NCBI GenBank assembly: GCA_903813345.2
Contig: CAIIXF020000011.1
Coordinates: forward strand, 3,870,571 to 3,934,570
Direction of reading: 5' to 3'
Source: Owenia fusiformis
Lineage: Eukaryota; Annelida; Polychaeta; Sabellida; Oweniidae
DNA length: 64,000 bases
In this document: positions 20,988-32,892 of the stretch, piece by piece
Numbering within the stretch: the stretch's first letter is position 1
How the letters are laid out: each line of letters starts with the position of its first letter
Made by a program: the position numbers and the translations under genes
The notes under the pieces: generated by a model
Database searches by the model: none
What the model was told of the DNA's origin: nothing
What the model saw: the letters and a program-made list of their open reading frames with translations, nothing else

Positions 20988-23138
20988 GAGTGAAATTAGG
21001 AAGAAATGAAACATGACATCCTGATGACGTCATAAGATTGTCATGGTAAAAGGTTTGGCGGCTACAGGAATATATAGCCGACCTTCAGCTCCATTGACTT
21101 CAATACAAATGCTTCGCTGGGTATGTAATACTTATGCTATATAACAGTTAGAGGTGTTGGCACAACGACATCGAACCTGTGAACCCTTGAGTATTATTCC
21201 GGGATCGGGCCTTTTATACTAAACGGCGAGCAACACCAGAAACGAGCGTTCGATTTGCTAAACGATATGCGTCACCCTTTAAATGCCAGATAAATGTTCT
21301 TGCTAAAAATACTTTTGAGGAAAAAGTAGCATTTTCTATGTGTATTTTATATACATTAATGCATTATTTAAAATCATTTTCATCATGTTAAAATAGCCCA
21401 TAACCATATGTTTGACTCTACAGAATAGAAATGGTTATTCAATTGGTTTGAGTTCGTTTCTGGGTTCATTTTGATTGCTTTTAGCCAAAGAGGGTTCACT
21501 TTGCTCCATGATTCTATCATCTGATCGTGACCACAACTGTGACTGCTAAACGTTCCATGTAGAATGTAACCCTTATGACAGTTACAAGCGTTGTATTCAA
21601 CTTACGATTGTCACCATACATGGCTTTTTTAAACATAGTTCGTGGCCGATATGCTTTCATAATTCTGAAAGAAATATTCCAGCCGCTTTAACCAAGATGT
21701 TTCATACACGTGATTGGAGCATATTTATGATGCTTCAAACATATAACTTTGGAGAAGTAATTTTACATATTCAATGTAAATTCTGAAAATTACCCCAATT
21801 TGGAAAATTGAAATCTTAGGGATTTGGTATAAGAACAACTTGCGTCTATGGGCTTCGGTAACAATTAATAACAGACAACTTATTTATTTGAGCCTTGCGA
21901 AAATCGTTGACTCCCGCGTTGACTATTGAGACACTGATGGAATCGACAACACAGTTCTTGACGTTTATAAATAAGATGGACAGCTTTGAGGGGGCCGTTT
22001 TAGGGCTTCTCTCCCAAGAACATTTGAAGCGCTCTAGGGCGTTTTAAGATATGAAATTCCGACTAATATCAAAAATATAATAAACTGAAATTATTGGCCA
22101 TTTTTAAGTTTTGGGCAATTCAATGTATGTAAAAAATAAACTTTGAGATAGATTTTGAGAGTACGCCATTGCGTTTTGTGCGTATATAACTCTACGCCAT
22201 TGCTCGGTTTTAGCAAGGACGTCTATGGTTTCAGTAAGTTCGTGTATTGAAGAATGTTCATGAATGAAATACATAGGTATCGTACATTTCATCCAAAAAA
22301 TACCTTTTGATACTTCAAAGAAGTTGAAATACGTACATGTATCTCGACTCGATTTTTTGTATACATGTTCCCAGGGCCTATGGTTTCAGGAGATTTCTTC
22401 GAACACATGAAACTCTCTATTCCTTTTTGTAATTCCCTTTTTACAAACACATTCACTATAACAGTACATAATCAAATGTATGTTTTAAGTAGGTCTAGTA
22501 ATAGTATATTTTATTAAAGTTAAAAAATTATTAACAATGTACATATTTACAATGCAATAAATTGTATATAAACAACATATACATAATGGTTGACTAGAAT
22601 TACATTTATTGTAAAAACTACATTATTGTAAACATCCTGTCTCGAACTGTAGGATCTCAGAGTGCTATATTTTCATGAAACTGTCCAGAAACGTGTATAT
22701 CCTAAATTCACACACTAATGACCATTCTTTATCATTTTTGGCCAACCAGGATGCAGTGTTACTATTCTTTATTTTACATCAGATAAATGGTTATGTGGCA
22801 TACCGTCCCGGGGGATTCACTGTATACAAAATTATGCAGGGGTCCTAGGCTGAACCCTAAGATATCACTATGTTCCCATACCATTCTGTCAAATTTCAAC
22901 GTTTTCCCATACCAACCAAAATAAGGTCCAAAAGCCATACCAAATGTCCAAATTTCTTGTTGTTCATTTATTAATGTCCACATATTGTTGCATATTAATT
23001 ACCACATAGTCTATTTACTTCCAAATATTGAAGTGTTTTTCTAGTTCCATAGTCTTTTCATTTCCATATGGTCTATTTCCCATCAATGTGGTATATTTCA
23101 CTTTGTTTTTTCATATCATTCCTTTCATATCTCATGCA
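20988..23138. other. Intergenic, nothing recognised
   Basis: AT-rich sequence with scattered acatgta motifs. No frame here has a recognisable domain or splice context. Confidence 0.5.
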
Positions 23139-23289
23139 GGCCCGTAGCCAGAATTTGCCAAGGGGGGTTCACTTTCTGAAAACTTCCAGGGGGGTTCACT
23201 TTTGACAATTTTGGTCCAAAAATGGCCAAAATCACGCCAGGGGGGGTTCACTCAAGCTCATCGAACCTCCCCCTGGCTAAGGGCCTGTC
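23139..23289. mobile_element. Small inverted-repeat element, CAGGCCCGTAGCCAG type
   Basis: Left end caggcccgtagccag, right end ctggctaagggcctg, interior with 'ggggggttcacttt' units. Same family as 9377-9578. Confidence 0.7.
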
Positions 23290-24844
23290 ATGTCTTGTTA
23301 TCGCTAGTCCCCTTCCAGTGGCGTAGCGTCGTTTACGCAAAGTACGCAAATGCGTCCACTGGAACAATCCAATGTTTATCTGAATATTTGGAAATTCTAA
23401 ATTTCTCAAGTTTTAATAAGCAAAGCCATTGTTCAACCTTATCATTTCGTATCTTTGAACAGGGTTCAACCATAGAAATTAGGTGTTTATTTTAGTCCCG
23501 ACATGTCATTAATGATTCTTTCAAATTATACTGAGAGTATGCGTTGAAACGCAGGTCAAATTGACCTGGACAATGTTGTTGACACTTTTGCGGGAAGAAA
23601 AAACAGGAGAATAAGTTTCATTCTGTAAAACTGAACTTGGGCCCTTTGTCCTTTTGATATGAGACTGCTGTAATTGAGTATATATATATACTCTGTACAC
23701 TACAACAATTTTCATAGTTGTACGTTTTCGTTTCGTCGTACTCACATGAGTCGGAAAATAGAAAATATGATTTTATGTTATATTCCTTGTTATATTCCTT
23801 TATGAAAACACGGGACGATCGATACGTAAAGTTTAAGTGTATTGACCGATATTTGAACTTTGTACAGTAGGCCTACATCATCAATTATTCCATCATGCTT
23901 GTACGTTTTTCGCTTGTTTGATAACGTAAATTGCACTTCCTGGATCCTAAATAAATTAGCTAGATTTCTCCATTCATTCTTAACGATACATTAAATATTT
24001 TGCTTGAATTTCTCCAAGACTTATAATGAGTACTTATGAGTAAATTTCAAGTGGAAATGAATGCGTATCGGGTAAACCCCCCCCCATCCCAATTTTGGAA
24101 TTTTGCGTACCCTAGTAAAATTGCCACGCTACGCCACTGCCTTCTACATTGTGTACACATTATTGAGATTTCTTCATTGGCCTATTTTCCTTTCTCCTTG
24201 AAATACTCGGCTGTAAAAGAGATCAAACAATATCTAGTTTGTTCAATTCCAGTAGGGATCTCCCTTTGGATATGAATGGAATTATACAGTTTCATCATGG
24301 GCTTTCCATGGTTTCATATAAACACAGTTCACTAGACAACAACTCAGTACTCAGGCAACGATAGAGAATTTGCTGTGAAGATGGATAAATAGATGGCTGC
24401 AAAAGTTTTGGTACAGCCAGAATACTGTATAACATGGAGACAACTGGAAAAGGTCACTTACTTCTTGATTCCCAAAATAATTGCCTTTTTGATTATTGTA
24501 AAACTTGTCTCATTGACATGCTTGTGATTTAACATCAATATTGTGATCTCTTAAAGAGAAAATAACCCTCAAAAGATTTTATTAACCCTGTGTCAAAACG
24601 GGACCCTGACCTTTTCAGAAACCTTAAAATTACAGTAAATTAAATACAGGAAAATAATTGTGCAAATCAATGTTGTTTTATACTCAGAATTCAAATATGT
24701 CATCAGTTAGAGAGATATTTCAGAGTTTAAAGGTACAGTGTAAAACAAAGCCTCTACTGAACATTTTATATTTTATTCCTCAATCTCAGCAAACTACAGA
24801 GAATTTATCATTGTGCCATAATTCTGCAATAGCTATGTATCACT
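23290..24844. other. Intergenic, nothing firm
   Basis: 'gtggcgtagcg' near 23318 and 'cgctacgccactg' near 24129 form a possible pair of inverted ends bracketing about 820 bases. No gene. A possible but weak extra acceptor for profilin-4 at about 24484 (would encode GNYFGNQE) was considered; see the profilin-4 entry. Confidence 0.4.
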
Positions 24845-25346
24845 GGTCAGTATCAAGTGAAGTTTACGACCTTCACCTTTGCATTCAAGATGGCCGACGG
24901 GAAGTGTTGATTTTGATATTTCTAGTTTTCATCAAATTAAACGTTTCTATAGTTGATGTAATACTGATATTTGAAATTAATCAGACTTACATGACATGGA
25001 AACACTGGAGTTTGATCATTTGATCATATATATCAGTTCAACGATATCTTCCACGGCTTAAGGGAAGGTAACTGGAAATGTAACGGTCATCAAACCAAAA
25101 TCCCAGTAACCTTCCTTAAGGGGTGGAAGATATCCTTAAATTGTGGCGCCTTACAAAAGTACATGAACAATTAATCATACTTCAGAGTTTTCATGTCATA
25201 TGAGCCTGATTTAGTTAAATATTAAGCATTATGTCAACTATAAAGTAGTTTAATTCAATGAAAGCTAAAACATATCAAAATTGACACTTCCCGTACGCCA
25301 TCTTGAATACAAATGTGAAGGCCATATCCTTCCATTGATACTGACA
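24845..25346. repeat. Foldback repeat just beyond profilin-4
   Basis: Arms 'gtcagtatcaagtgaag…ttcaagatggc' and the inverse '…gccatcttgaatac…ttgatactgac' flank an inner palindrome, 'tatcttccacggcttaaggg' against 'cttaaggggtggaagata', centred near 25085. It ends at the profilin-4 poly(A) signal, so it abuts the gene's 3' end. Confidence 0.75.
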
Positions 25347-25349
25347 CTT

Positions 25350-25355
25350 TTTATT
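25350..25355 (-). promoter_or_regulatory. Poly(A) signal of profilin-4
   Basis: AATAAA on the minus strand, 15-20 bases after the stop at 25370. It supports a gene end here with a very short 3' UTR. Confidence 0.55.
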
Positions 25356-25369
25356 ATGGACTTAATGGA

Positions 25370-27603
25370 TCAATTAACTAAGAGTACAGTACCTAATTTC
25401 TCCACAGCTTCCACACAGACACTTGGATACATCTGCTCAGTATAGGTGGCTATGAGTAGAAGTGTAGCTGTGCGGACTAAGATCAGTCCTCTTTGGCCCT
25501 GTAATTTAAATTACAAATATTATTTGAATATTAAAGGAAATATTTCATTTTATTATATCCTCTCACATTCCTCACTTTCTGATTGGTGAATGACCTACAT
25601 GTACACATGCGGTGATCTCCCCATGTCACTTTTACTAGGGGGTCCCCCTACTTGAAACCAAAGGCGCCCCAGTTGGCACCCTGCACTCCAACTTCTGTTT
25701 TGCAAAATGAGTCAAGTAAGCACCATCCTCCGTAGCGAGCACCGATTTTTTCAGACTTCAAAAATTGCACCCAGTTGAAATTTTTTTTTGGGAAGAACAC
25801 TAACATGACTATGGTATAAGATGAGATATTCAACAGCTGCTGTAATTATGTACTGTTAGATAACGAATGATATTCAAAGGCTGTACATATGTACTGTTAG
25901 ATAACAAATGATATTCAACAGCTGTACGTATGTACTGTTAGATAACAAATGATATTCAACAGCTGTACATATGTACTGTTAGATAACGAATGATATTCAA
26001 CAGCTGTACACATGTACTGTTAGATAATTATAGGATATCCTATGATTTTGAGGAATATCATTTTTATCTACGAGGTGATATTGATATCTGCACGAGAGAG
26101 CAAAGCGAACGAGTGCATATATCAATATCACCGAGTGGATTAAAATGATATTCTGAAAAAATCATAGAATGTTCTTATTATCCTACACTTACAATACAAG
26201 GAGTGTACTAAATGTATAATATCATTGCAAAATGAATTTCATGCCAAATAGAGTCATTTTGGCAAGAAATCAACAAGCGGAGTATATCGTCACAATATCC
26301 TCCGCATATTGGGTTTTCCGGAGTATATCGTCACGATATCCTCCGCCCGGAGTATATCGTAACGATATCCTCCGGATATTCATTTTGCCAATAAATATCA
26401 AATTTATTTTTTCATGTTATTATACATTTAGTACACTAAGTGTAGGATAATGAATGATATTGAACAGCTGTACATATGTACTGTTAGATAACAAATGATA
26501 TTCAACAGCTGCACATTTGTACTGTTAGATAACGAATGATATTAAACAGCTGTACATATGTGCATACATGTATATGTACTCTGTATAGAAATGTATATTT
26601 CATCGATCAATTCTAATGTTCTTTTCACCAAGAATGAATCGTTTTCATCTCAAACCATTTCCTTGTTCTTAAGGTGGATTAGATAGTAATGTGACTTCAT
26701 GCCAAATATCATTATGATATCAATTCTACCAATAACTATGTTTAAAAGAGTTAAATATTTATTTACTTATAAAATGGTTTTGTGGAAGAAATATGTAATA
26801 GTTTTGTGTAGCATCTCCATTTAGCTAATTTAACATCATGCATGAAATCATTGGATTTTAGAATTATTACAAATAATTTATTATAACAATAATTAAATAC
26901 TTAAATCTGAATTGATAGGACTTTTTAGTTAAAGAACCATACTAACTCACATTTTTGGAATAGATGGAGTTCTTGTCAGCTCGCACACACTTGTATGGTT
27001 TGTCCTCAAAGTAGATTCCCTCTTCTCTCGTTTGTGGAGGATTCTTGAAAGCATCTATTAACATCTGCATTTGGTCATTCAAGAGCTGCAATGCATTGTA
27101 CAACCTAACTATTGTATAACAATAATATATGATGCAGCGAATTGTACAACATACAGTATCTTCTGACATGGAATGCATTGTACAACATGATTATTGTATA
27201 GCAATCATGTGAGCTGGAATGCATTGTACAACATAATTATTGTATCTGAGATGGAATGTACTATACAATGCATTTATTGTATAACAATTATCTGAGATGG
27301 AATGCATTGTATAACATAATTATTGTATCATTCATTATTGTATAACACACATGTACATGCAGCGATAAAAGTATTGTAATGTAGAACCCATGCCCACACC
27401 TGATAGCATAAAAGTACATCAAATATATTGCTTCAAACATTCCACCCTCGTCTTTGTTATCCCTTTAATATGGGTCTAATACTCACATTAAATCCAACAG
27501 ATGCTGCTCTCAATGAACAATCTTTACGACGTATGATGGCACATTGCGACACGTGTTCTGTTGAGATGAGTGCATCATGCAACAAGTTCTGCAGCTGATT
27601 CAT
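25370..27603 (-). CDS. pfn4: Profilin-4 (three exons)
   Basis: Exons: 27603-27487 ([10 protein letters not shown]… to GFN), 27085-26951 (LLNDQMQ… to SIYSKN) and 25498-25370 ([10 protein letters not shown]… to stop). The first two introns are phase 0, with GTGAGT donors and AG acceptors. The 126-residue product has the length of profilin-4 and its diagnostic strings: [48 protein letters not shown]. Profilin-4 is a divergent profilin that, in mammals, binds phospholipids rather than actin or polyproline and is needed in sperm development. The C terminus is uncertain. After EKLG there is either read-through to TVLLVN-stop, with AATAAA just beyond, or use of a weak donor (G|GTACTG at 25392) to a last exon I cannot place. 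Read-through is the simpler model. Intron 2 carries a 41-bp minisatellite; intron 1 a tandem repeat that runs into the exon 2 acceptor. Confidence 0.88.
25840..26560. repeat. 41-bp minisatellite interrupted by a foldback composite
   Basis: Units of 41 bp ('ctgtacatatgtactgttag' + 'ataacaaatgatattcaaca') run at 25840-26027 and resume at 26450-26560. Between them are a hairpin (26030-26170, 'gaggtgatattgatatctgc' against 'gcatatatcaatatcacc') and a second inverted pair (26176 / 26452, 'ctacacttac' / 'taagtgtagg') enclosing three semi-palindromes of the form cggagtatatcgt…atatcctccg. All lie in profilin-4 intron 2. Confidence 0.75.
27080..27350. repeat. 'ggaatgcattgtacaac' tandem repeat at the profilin-4 exon 2 acceptor
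   Basis: About six units of 'gcattgtacaacataattat' + 'tgtatctgagatggaat' type. The unit nearest the exon supplies the acceptor sequence (minus strand aatgcattgcag|CTCTTG). Confidence 0.7.
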
Positions 27604-28235
27604 CTTGACAGCATCCTACAAAATATTATTCTTCATAATACAGGGTGTCTCTTCATGTACAAAACAATATTCTTCATAATACAGGGTGTCCCAAAAAATT
27701 GCACGAACATTATTCTTCATATACAGGGTGTTCCTACAAAACAATATTCTTCATAATACAGGATGACCCTACAAAACAATATTCTTCATAATACAGGGTG
27801 TCCCAACAAAACAATATTCTTCATAATACAGGGTGTCCAAACAAAACAATATTCTTCATATACAGGGTGTCCCTACAAAACAATATTCTTCACAATGCAG
27901 GGTGTCCCAAGAAAGTGCACCAGCATCCTACAAAACATTACTTTTCATAATACAGGGTGTCCCTAAAACAATATTCTTCATAATACAGGGTGTCCCAAGA
28001 AAGTACACCAACATCCTACAAAACATTATTTTTCATATACAGAGTGCCCCTACAAAACAATATTCTTCATATACAGGGTTTCCCTACAAAACAATATATT
28101 TCATATACAGGGTGTCCCTAAAAACAATTTTTTTCATAATACAGGGTGTCCCAAGAAAGTGCAGCAGCATCCTATAAAACCTTATTTTTCATATAAAGGG
28201 TGTCCCTAAAAACAATATTCTTCATATACAGAGTG
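27604..28235. repeat. 'acagggtgtccc' minisatellite
   Basis: About 14 units of 30-45 bases built from 'tacaaaacaatattcttcat' and 'aatacagggtgtccc', some with 'aagaaagtgcaccagcatcc'. The frames at 27763-28177 are translations of it. The array begins immediately upstream of profilin-4 exon 1 and shares 'cagcatcctacaaaa' with the exon border. Confidence 0.85.
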
Positions 28236-29679
28236 TTCCAAAAAGTGTACTAAAATAAACATGGAAGAACTCTTGAGTACTGATTGAATATATTCTTGAA
28301 ATTAAGTCATCTATCGGACCAATTTGTCCATATTTTGAATTTCATTCAGTTTTGTATTGATCATTAATGATGATCACTAATACAAAAGAGCATGTCATCT
28401 AAAAAGTCAATTCCACAGAAAGAAATCCTTAAATTGAAGTCTTATTTATGCCTTGCAAAATACATGTACATTTCTATCGTCATTTTTTAAATCATGCCCT
28501 GTTAAAACCTTAAAAGAACTAACAGCAATATTTGGATTATCCTCCAGGTGAACATTAAATATCCACTGACTTGGGTTCTTCCATGACATACTGCTACTGT
28601 TTATCCAAAAAAACGATATAAGTTTTTACTTTTATATATAGTTATTAGTCTATATACAATGTATCTCTATATAAATGTTGTATTCTTTAATTTGTAGTTT
28701 TTCTCTAAATCCAGTAATAATCCAAGAAAGTTCTGCTATTGTATATTTTCTTGAAATATTTTAATTGTCATAATTGTGTATTTTCTGAAAAGAACTCAGT
28801 TAATTTTTTACCAGGTTACTGATCTTTCATAAAACACTGAATTGAAGTATAGTATGTTTTTGTAGCTGTATGTATGTTAAATGATTCATGTTTAGTTATC
28901 TCATACAGATATACACATATTGAGATCCATATATACATGTAGGGCTCAATAATGTTGATATGTCCTAGTTGCTTCGATGCTTAATGTCAATAAAGTCTTG
29001 TTTTCTTAAGGTTCAATATAATCACTAGTTCATGATCTCATACATCATATATCAAATCGAATCCAAAATACTCGCTTGTGTTTTAATATTGATTCAAAAA
29101 TGTGAATTTTAAATTCAGTATTTCCTGATCTTCACATATATCTTGGTCTCCAGTTTCTAACTGGTACCCCTTATATACTATCCAGAGTTCTATTTAGCTA
29201 AGTTCTATGGTGCATTCAGAAAAATTGTTTACCCAAGGAATTTTGTATTTGAATAAGTTCTTGTTGTGTTGATTCAAATGTTAAAATTGATTGTTCCAGT
29301 ATATGGACAAAATTTTAGGTAAGTGATATTGCCCAGCTGAAACAAACAGACCCCATGTATATTATTACAGATATAAAGGTAATTTTTTTGCAAACAAGAC
29401 AGAAATGTATTTCATTTATTGTCTCAGACACTTTAAAATGCCAATACATCATCAAATAGCAAGTTGAAATGGTCAATGTTTTTGGGGACAACCCCTGGCG
29501 CATCCTCCAATTTTTTAAAAAAAATATATTTTTATTTTTTAATTGACTCATACAATGGGCATGCAGTTATATTTGAAATGTTTTAGGTCATACGCTTTAA
29601 AAATATTAATATCATGTATATTTACTCAACATCACTTTTTATAGCCAGATTCATAAAATAAAACTAGATGGGAGAAACT
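28236..29679. other. Intergenic, nothing firm
   Basis: AT-rich. A 47-codon minus-strand frame at 28591-28448 (starts MSWKNPSQWIFNVHL) has no recognised family. A 78-codon frame at 29315-29551 is likewise unsupported. Confidence 0.45.
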
Positions 29680-31036
29680 CACAGGCTGGTATCAAAAGAT
29701 TTGTCCGCTGTGACGGAGCATGTTATTTTTCATGAAAACACTAAGAATGCTTCACGATTTATTTTTTAACTCATATGTTTCGTTATATCAAAGATAATTA
29801 CTTACTCCATGCAATGGATATATCATTTGCGTGTAACCTTCACTTCTGTTTGAAGTCCAATAACGCTAGGAGTAAAATCTATTGAAAACGGCGCCAGAGT
29901 ATCAAACTCTAAAATGTACCATTTCTTTTTTAACTTTTTAATGGCATGATATAGTGACACGATAATATTAACATACTGTACGCCCGGTATTATTCGCGTG
30001 CGATTAACTTTCGCGCTTTTCGCGATGGTGTTAAAATCGCGAAAAATTATCGTCGCGAAATTGCCAATTAAATCCCCGGGAATTTGTTCTTACCCGGGGC
30101 TGCGATGCATTTCGTCAACTTCTGATCCCTCCATTCCTACATCTGTAAGAAGAACTACAACATGCGTTTCGTTTTGTGTAAAACGTTTCGTCTAGTGTTA
30201 TTGGGCGATAATTGGATGATTTTCACCAACATGATGTAATACAAAATACGAATTCAAACTGCCTTTTCGTTTTAAAATAAGACCGAAATTAACGATGCGA
30301 TAATAGAAGTTGATATGCAGCTTGCCGATGATAAAGATCCCAGTTATTGTAAATCTGATCCAACTATGACATCAGGTAAGTGCAATAACTGTACATATAC
30401 TAGTAATTTAGCTTGAGAATTCCGAGAATAATGAATTTCAAACTTGTGAAATTCGCGAAATTTAATAGCCGCGAAACCGTGTTTTCGCAAAATTCGCGAA
30501 ATTAAAGCTCGCGAATAATACCGGGCGTACAGTATGTTTTCACCATAACTCTTTTTAATGTTTTTATAAAAAAATAATACTAATATTTTTTGTCTGCTGT
30601 GACGGAGCATTTTCACAGTTCACATTTGCAACTGCTCCGTCACAGCGGACAAAAAAATTAAACATTATTTTTTATAAAAGAATTAAAAACACCAAATACA
30701 TCAACATCTCATTTATACCTTCATAGTTATGCTGAAACCATGTGTAAATATTATCGTGTCACTATATCGTGCCATTAGAAAGTTAAACAAGAAATGGTAC
30801 ATTTTGAAGTAAGATACTCCGGCGCCATTTTCAATAGCTTTTCTTCCCAGCGTAATTGGACTTCAAACAGAAGTGAAAGTTACCCGCAAATGATATATCC
30901 ATTGCATGGAGTAAGTAATTTTGTATGGTATAACGAAACATATGAGTTAAAAAATAAATCGTGAAGTATTCTTAGTGTTTTTATGAAAAATAGCATGCTC
31001 CGTCACAGCGGACAAATATTTCGATACTAGCCTGTG
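29680..31036. mobile_element. Foldback transposon F3, TSD AAACT, carrying a nested MITE
   Basis: Ends CACAGGCTGGTATC and, read inward, CACAGGCTAGTATC, flanked by AAACT at 29675-29679 and 31037-31041. The arms match inversely for several hundred bases. The motif tgtccgctgtgacggagca occurs four times, at both ends and in the centre (30596, 30636). Without the nested element (29976-30532 plus its TA) it is about 800 bp, similar to F1. No coding capacity. Confidence 0.9.
29976..30532. mobile_element. TA-flanked MITE, ends CTGTACGCCCGGTATTATTC
   Basis: Perfect inverted ends (ctgtacgcccggtattattc / gaataataccgggcgtacag) with TA on both sides (29974-29975, 30533-30534), as for Tc1/mariner/pogo elements. 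The interior is rich in 'tcgcgaaat' motifs. It is inserted inside one arm of F3, so it is younger than F3. Confidence 0.9.
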
Positions 31037-31239
31037 AAACTGGGAAAAAAATATATTTTGGTATAGTCACGCTACATGCACCTGTGACCCCTCCCCCCCC
31101 CCTCCAAGTACTTCACTACATACTCACACTTATGGGGAGCTGTAAAGTGGGGGAGGGGGCTCACAAGGGTGTTTAGCTACAGAACACTAATTTTGAAATC
31201 TTAAAAATTGAATGTTATTCAATATTATTCAAAGTGTCA

Positions 31240-31620
31240 CTCATTATTGTGAACACCTCACTATTGTGAGTACCATTCAAAGTGAATATGTCATCAGTGA
31301 GAACACCTGACTATTGAAAATACCTCACTACTTAGAACACCTGACTATGGAAAACACCTTACTATAGAGAACACCTCATTACTGTGAGCACCATTCAAAG
31401 TGAATATGTCATCATTGAGAACACCTGACTATTGAAAATACCTCACTACTGAGAACACCTGACTATGGAAAACACCTTACTATAGAGAACACCTCATTAC
31501 TGTGAGCACCATTCAAAGTGAATATGTCATCATTGAGAACACCTCACTATTGAGAACACCTGACCATGGAAAACACCTCACTATAGAGAACACCTCACTG
31601 TTGAAAACACTTGACTTAGA
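31240..31620. repeat. 118-bp higher-order minisatellite ('gagaacacctgactat')
   Basis: Short units (gagaacacctcactatt and variants) are organised into a 118-bp super-repeat: 'ccattcaaagtgaatatgtc' recurs at 31273, 31391 and 31509. The 116-codon frame at 31502-31852 starts in this array and is not called a gene. Confidence 0.85.
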
Positions 31621-31826
31621 CTATTGTGAACATTTAGGTGATGTGAACATAATCTACACTGGATACTTTCCTATTGTGAACTTCTCATTAACACATCAGG
31701 CATTATCAAGTGAAACATGCATATTAAAGGTGGAAAAGCCTCACGTGTATTTCAAATTCATCCTCGATCCTGTATGCCATTATGCTTTGCTTAAACTGTT
31801 AAAACAAATTAAACAATTTAACACAT

Positions 31827-31940
31827 TCATGAAGAAATATGGACACTATTAGGAGTTTGACAATTGGCATGGAGTTGAGAGGCTTTGACAATGTAAACTT
31901 GACAGGGCTCTCCTAACATTGCATCCTTGCTGTGGTACAT
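31827..31940 (-). CDS. Possible second exon of a small unidentified gene
   Basis: After a good acceptor (gcattttttacag|ATGTAC) a phase-0 frame runs MYHSKDAMLGEPCQ… to a stop at 31827, 37 residues. It would follow the start exon at 32892-32839 in frame, giving a 55-residue product. No family is recognised. The alternative is that this is chance. Confidence 0.2.
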   Translation of the reverse strand: MYHSKDAMLGEPCQVYIVKASQLHANCQTPNSVHISS

Positions 31941-32421
31941 CTGTAAAAAATGCTCCTCCAATATTTCTTAAATCCTCCATAAAATACATGAGAATCCTTA
32001 AAATTTCAACATTTTAAAATATTGCATTAAAAATTCAAAATAAACTAAAATTTTGCACAAAAATAAAAAAAAATGAATATTTTAAAATACAGCAAAATTA
32101 TTGACGCAAAAATTCCGAAGGGGTGATTACTGGTCAATCTGGCTTCTTACATCACAGGGACAGCTAAAGCCACTAGCCCTCATTTAAAAAATGATGACAT
32201 AAATTATCGCATATTAACATGCTGAAGCTGTCAAGTCCTGATTCAAAATCGAGAGAAATCCCCATTTTTAGAACTTTCCCAAAAGAATAAAACAGTTCAA
32301 TTGCACAGGTATTACATACCATAATACAGGGTGTCCCATATATATTCTACACTTTTGGATCACCCAGTATGTATACTCACCTAACTGTATTGTATCATAA
32401 CACATTTAAAATACTCGGATA

Positions 32422-32746
32422 CACTTAATTTGACGCTACTTAATTTGACAGATTTGCTCAATTTCAAATATTGGCGGCTATTTAATTTGGCGGAGTCAGG
32501 ACTGAGCTCAACTTTTATCATTGGTCTGGAAACAAACATTTCAGATTCTTGTGTTCTATTTACTGTAATTCTTTGAACAGCACTGACATCCAAATAAGAA
32601 TACTTACACAATCCGAGTGAAATAATTGCAAATTAGAAATTCCCTGAGGATTTTCAAAAATAGATCTGAAAATTGGTGGATTTTTAATTTGGTGGATTTC
32701 TTCAATCCGCCAATCCGTCAAATTAAAACGTTAGCCAAATTAAGTG
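32422..32746. mobile_element. TA-flanked MITE, ends CACTTAATTTG
   Basis: Left cacttaatttgac, right ccaaattaagtg, TA at 32420-32421 and 32747-32748. The interior repeats 'taatttggcggatt'-like motifs. The minus-strand frame at 32381-32611 lies in it and is not a gene. Confidence 0.8.
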
Positions 32747-32838
32747 TATCTTCGGTTCATATGAATCATGGCACAAAAATATAATTCTTACCATACATCA
32801 TTGCGCAATATGTGTTACTCTTTAATAGCTATACTCAC

Positions 32839-32892
32839 TGGTACTCCTTTTGCTTGATAAAAGGGGTCTCGTTCCAAGCTTAACATTGCCAT
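32839..32892 (-). CDS. Candidate start exon (MAMLSLERDPFYQAKGVP)
   Basis: ATG in an excellent Kozak context (caccATGG), 18 codons, then a consensus donor CCA|GTGAGT, phase 0. It could start a small unknown gene or be a distant 5' exon of profilin-4, whose first exon is preceded by ttttgtag|GATGCTGTCAAG, open in frame (DAVK) to the profilin ATG. I do not recognise the peptide. Length and signals fit a real exon, but nothing confirms it. Confidence 0.35.

Noticed and set aside
24480-24490. Last exon of profilin-4 encoding GNYFGNQE
   Set aside because: Acceptor lacks a pyrimidine tract, and a poly(A) signal already follows the read-through stop at 25370.
27763-28177. Frames rich in IQGVP/TGCP repeats
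   Set aside because: Translation of the acagggtgtccc minisatellite.
28448-28591. 47-codon minus-strand frame MSWKNPSQ…
   Set aside because: No family, no splice sites in frame; length is ordinary for AT-rich chance frames.
29680-31036. True RAG recombination signals (heptamer-spacer-nonamer)
   Set aside because: CACAG at the F3 end resembles a heptamer start, but the full CACAGTG and an A-rich nonamer at 12 or 23 bases are not present.
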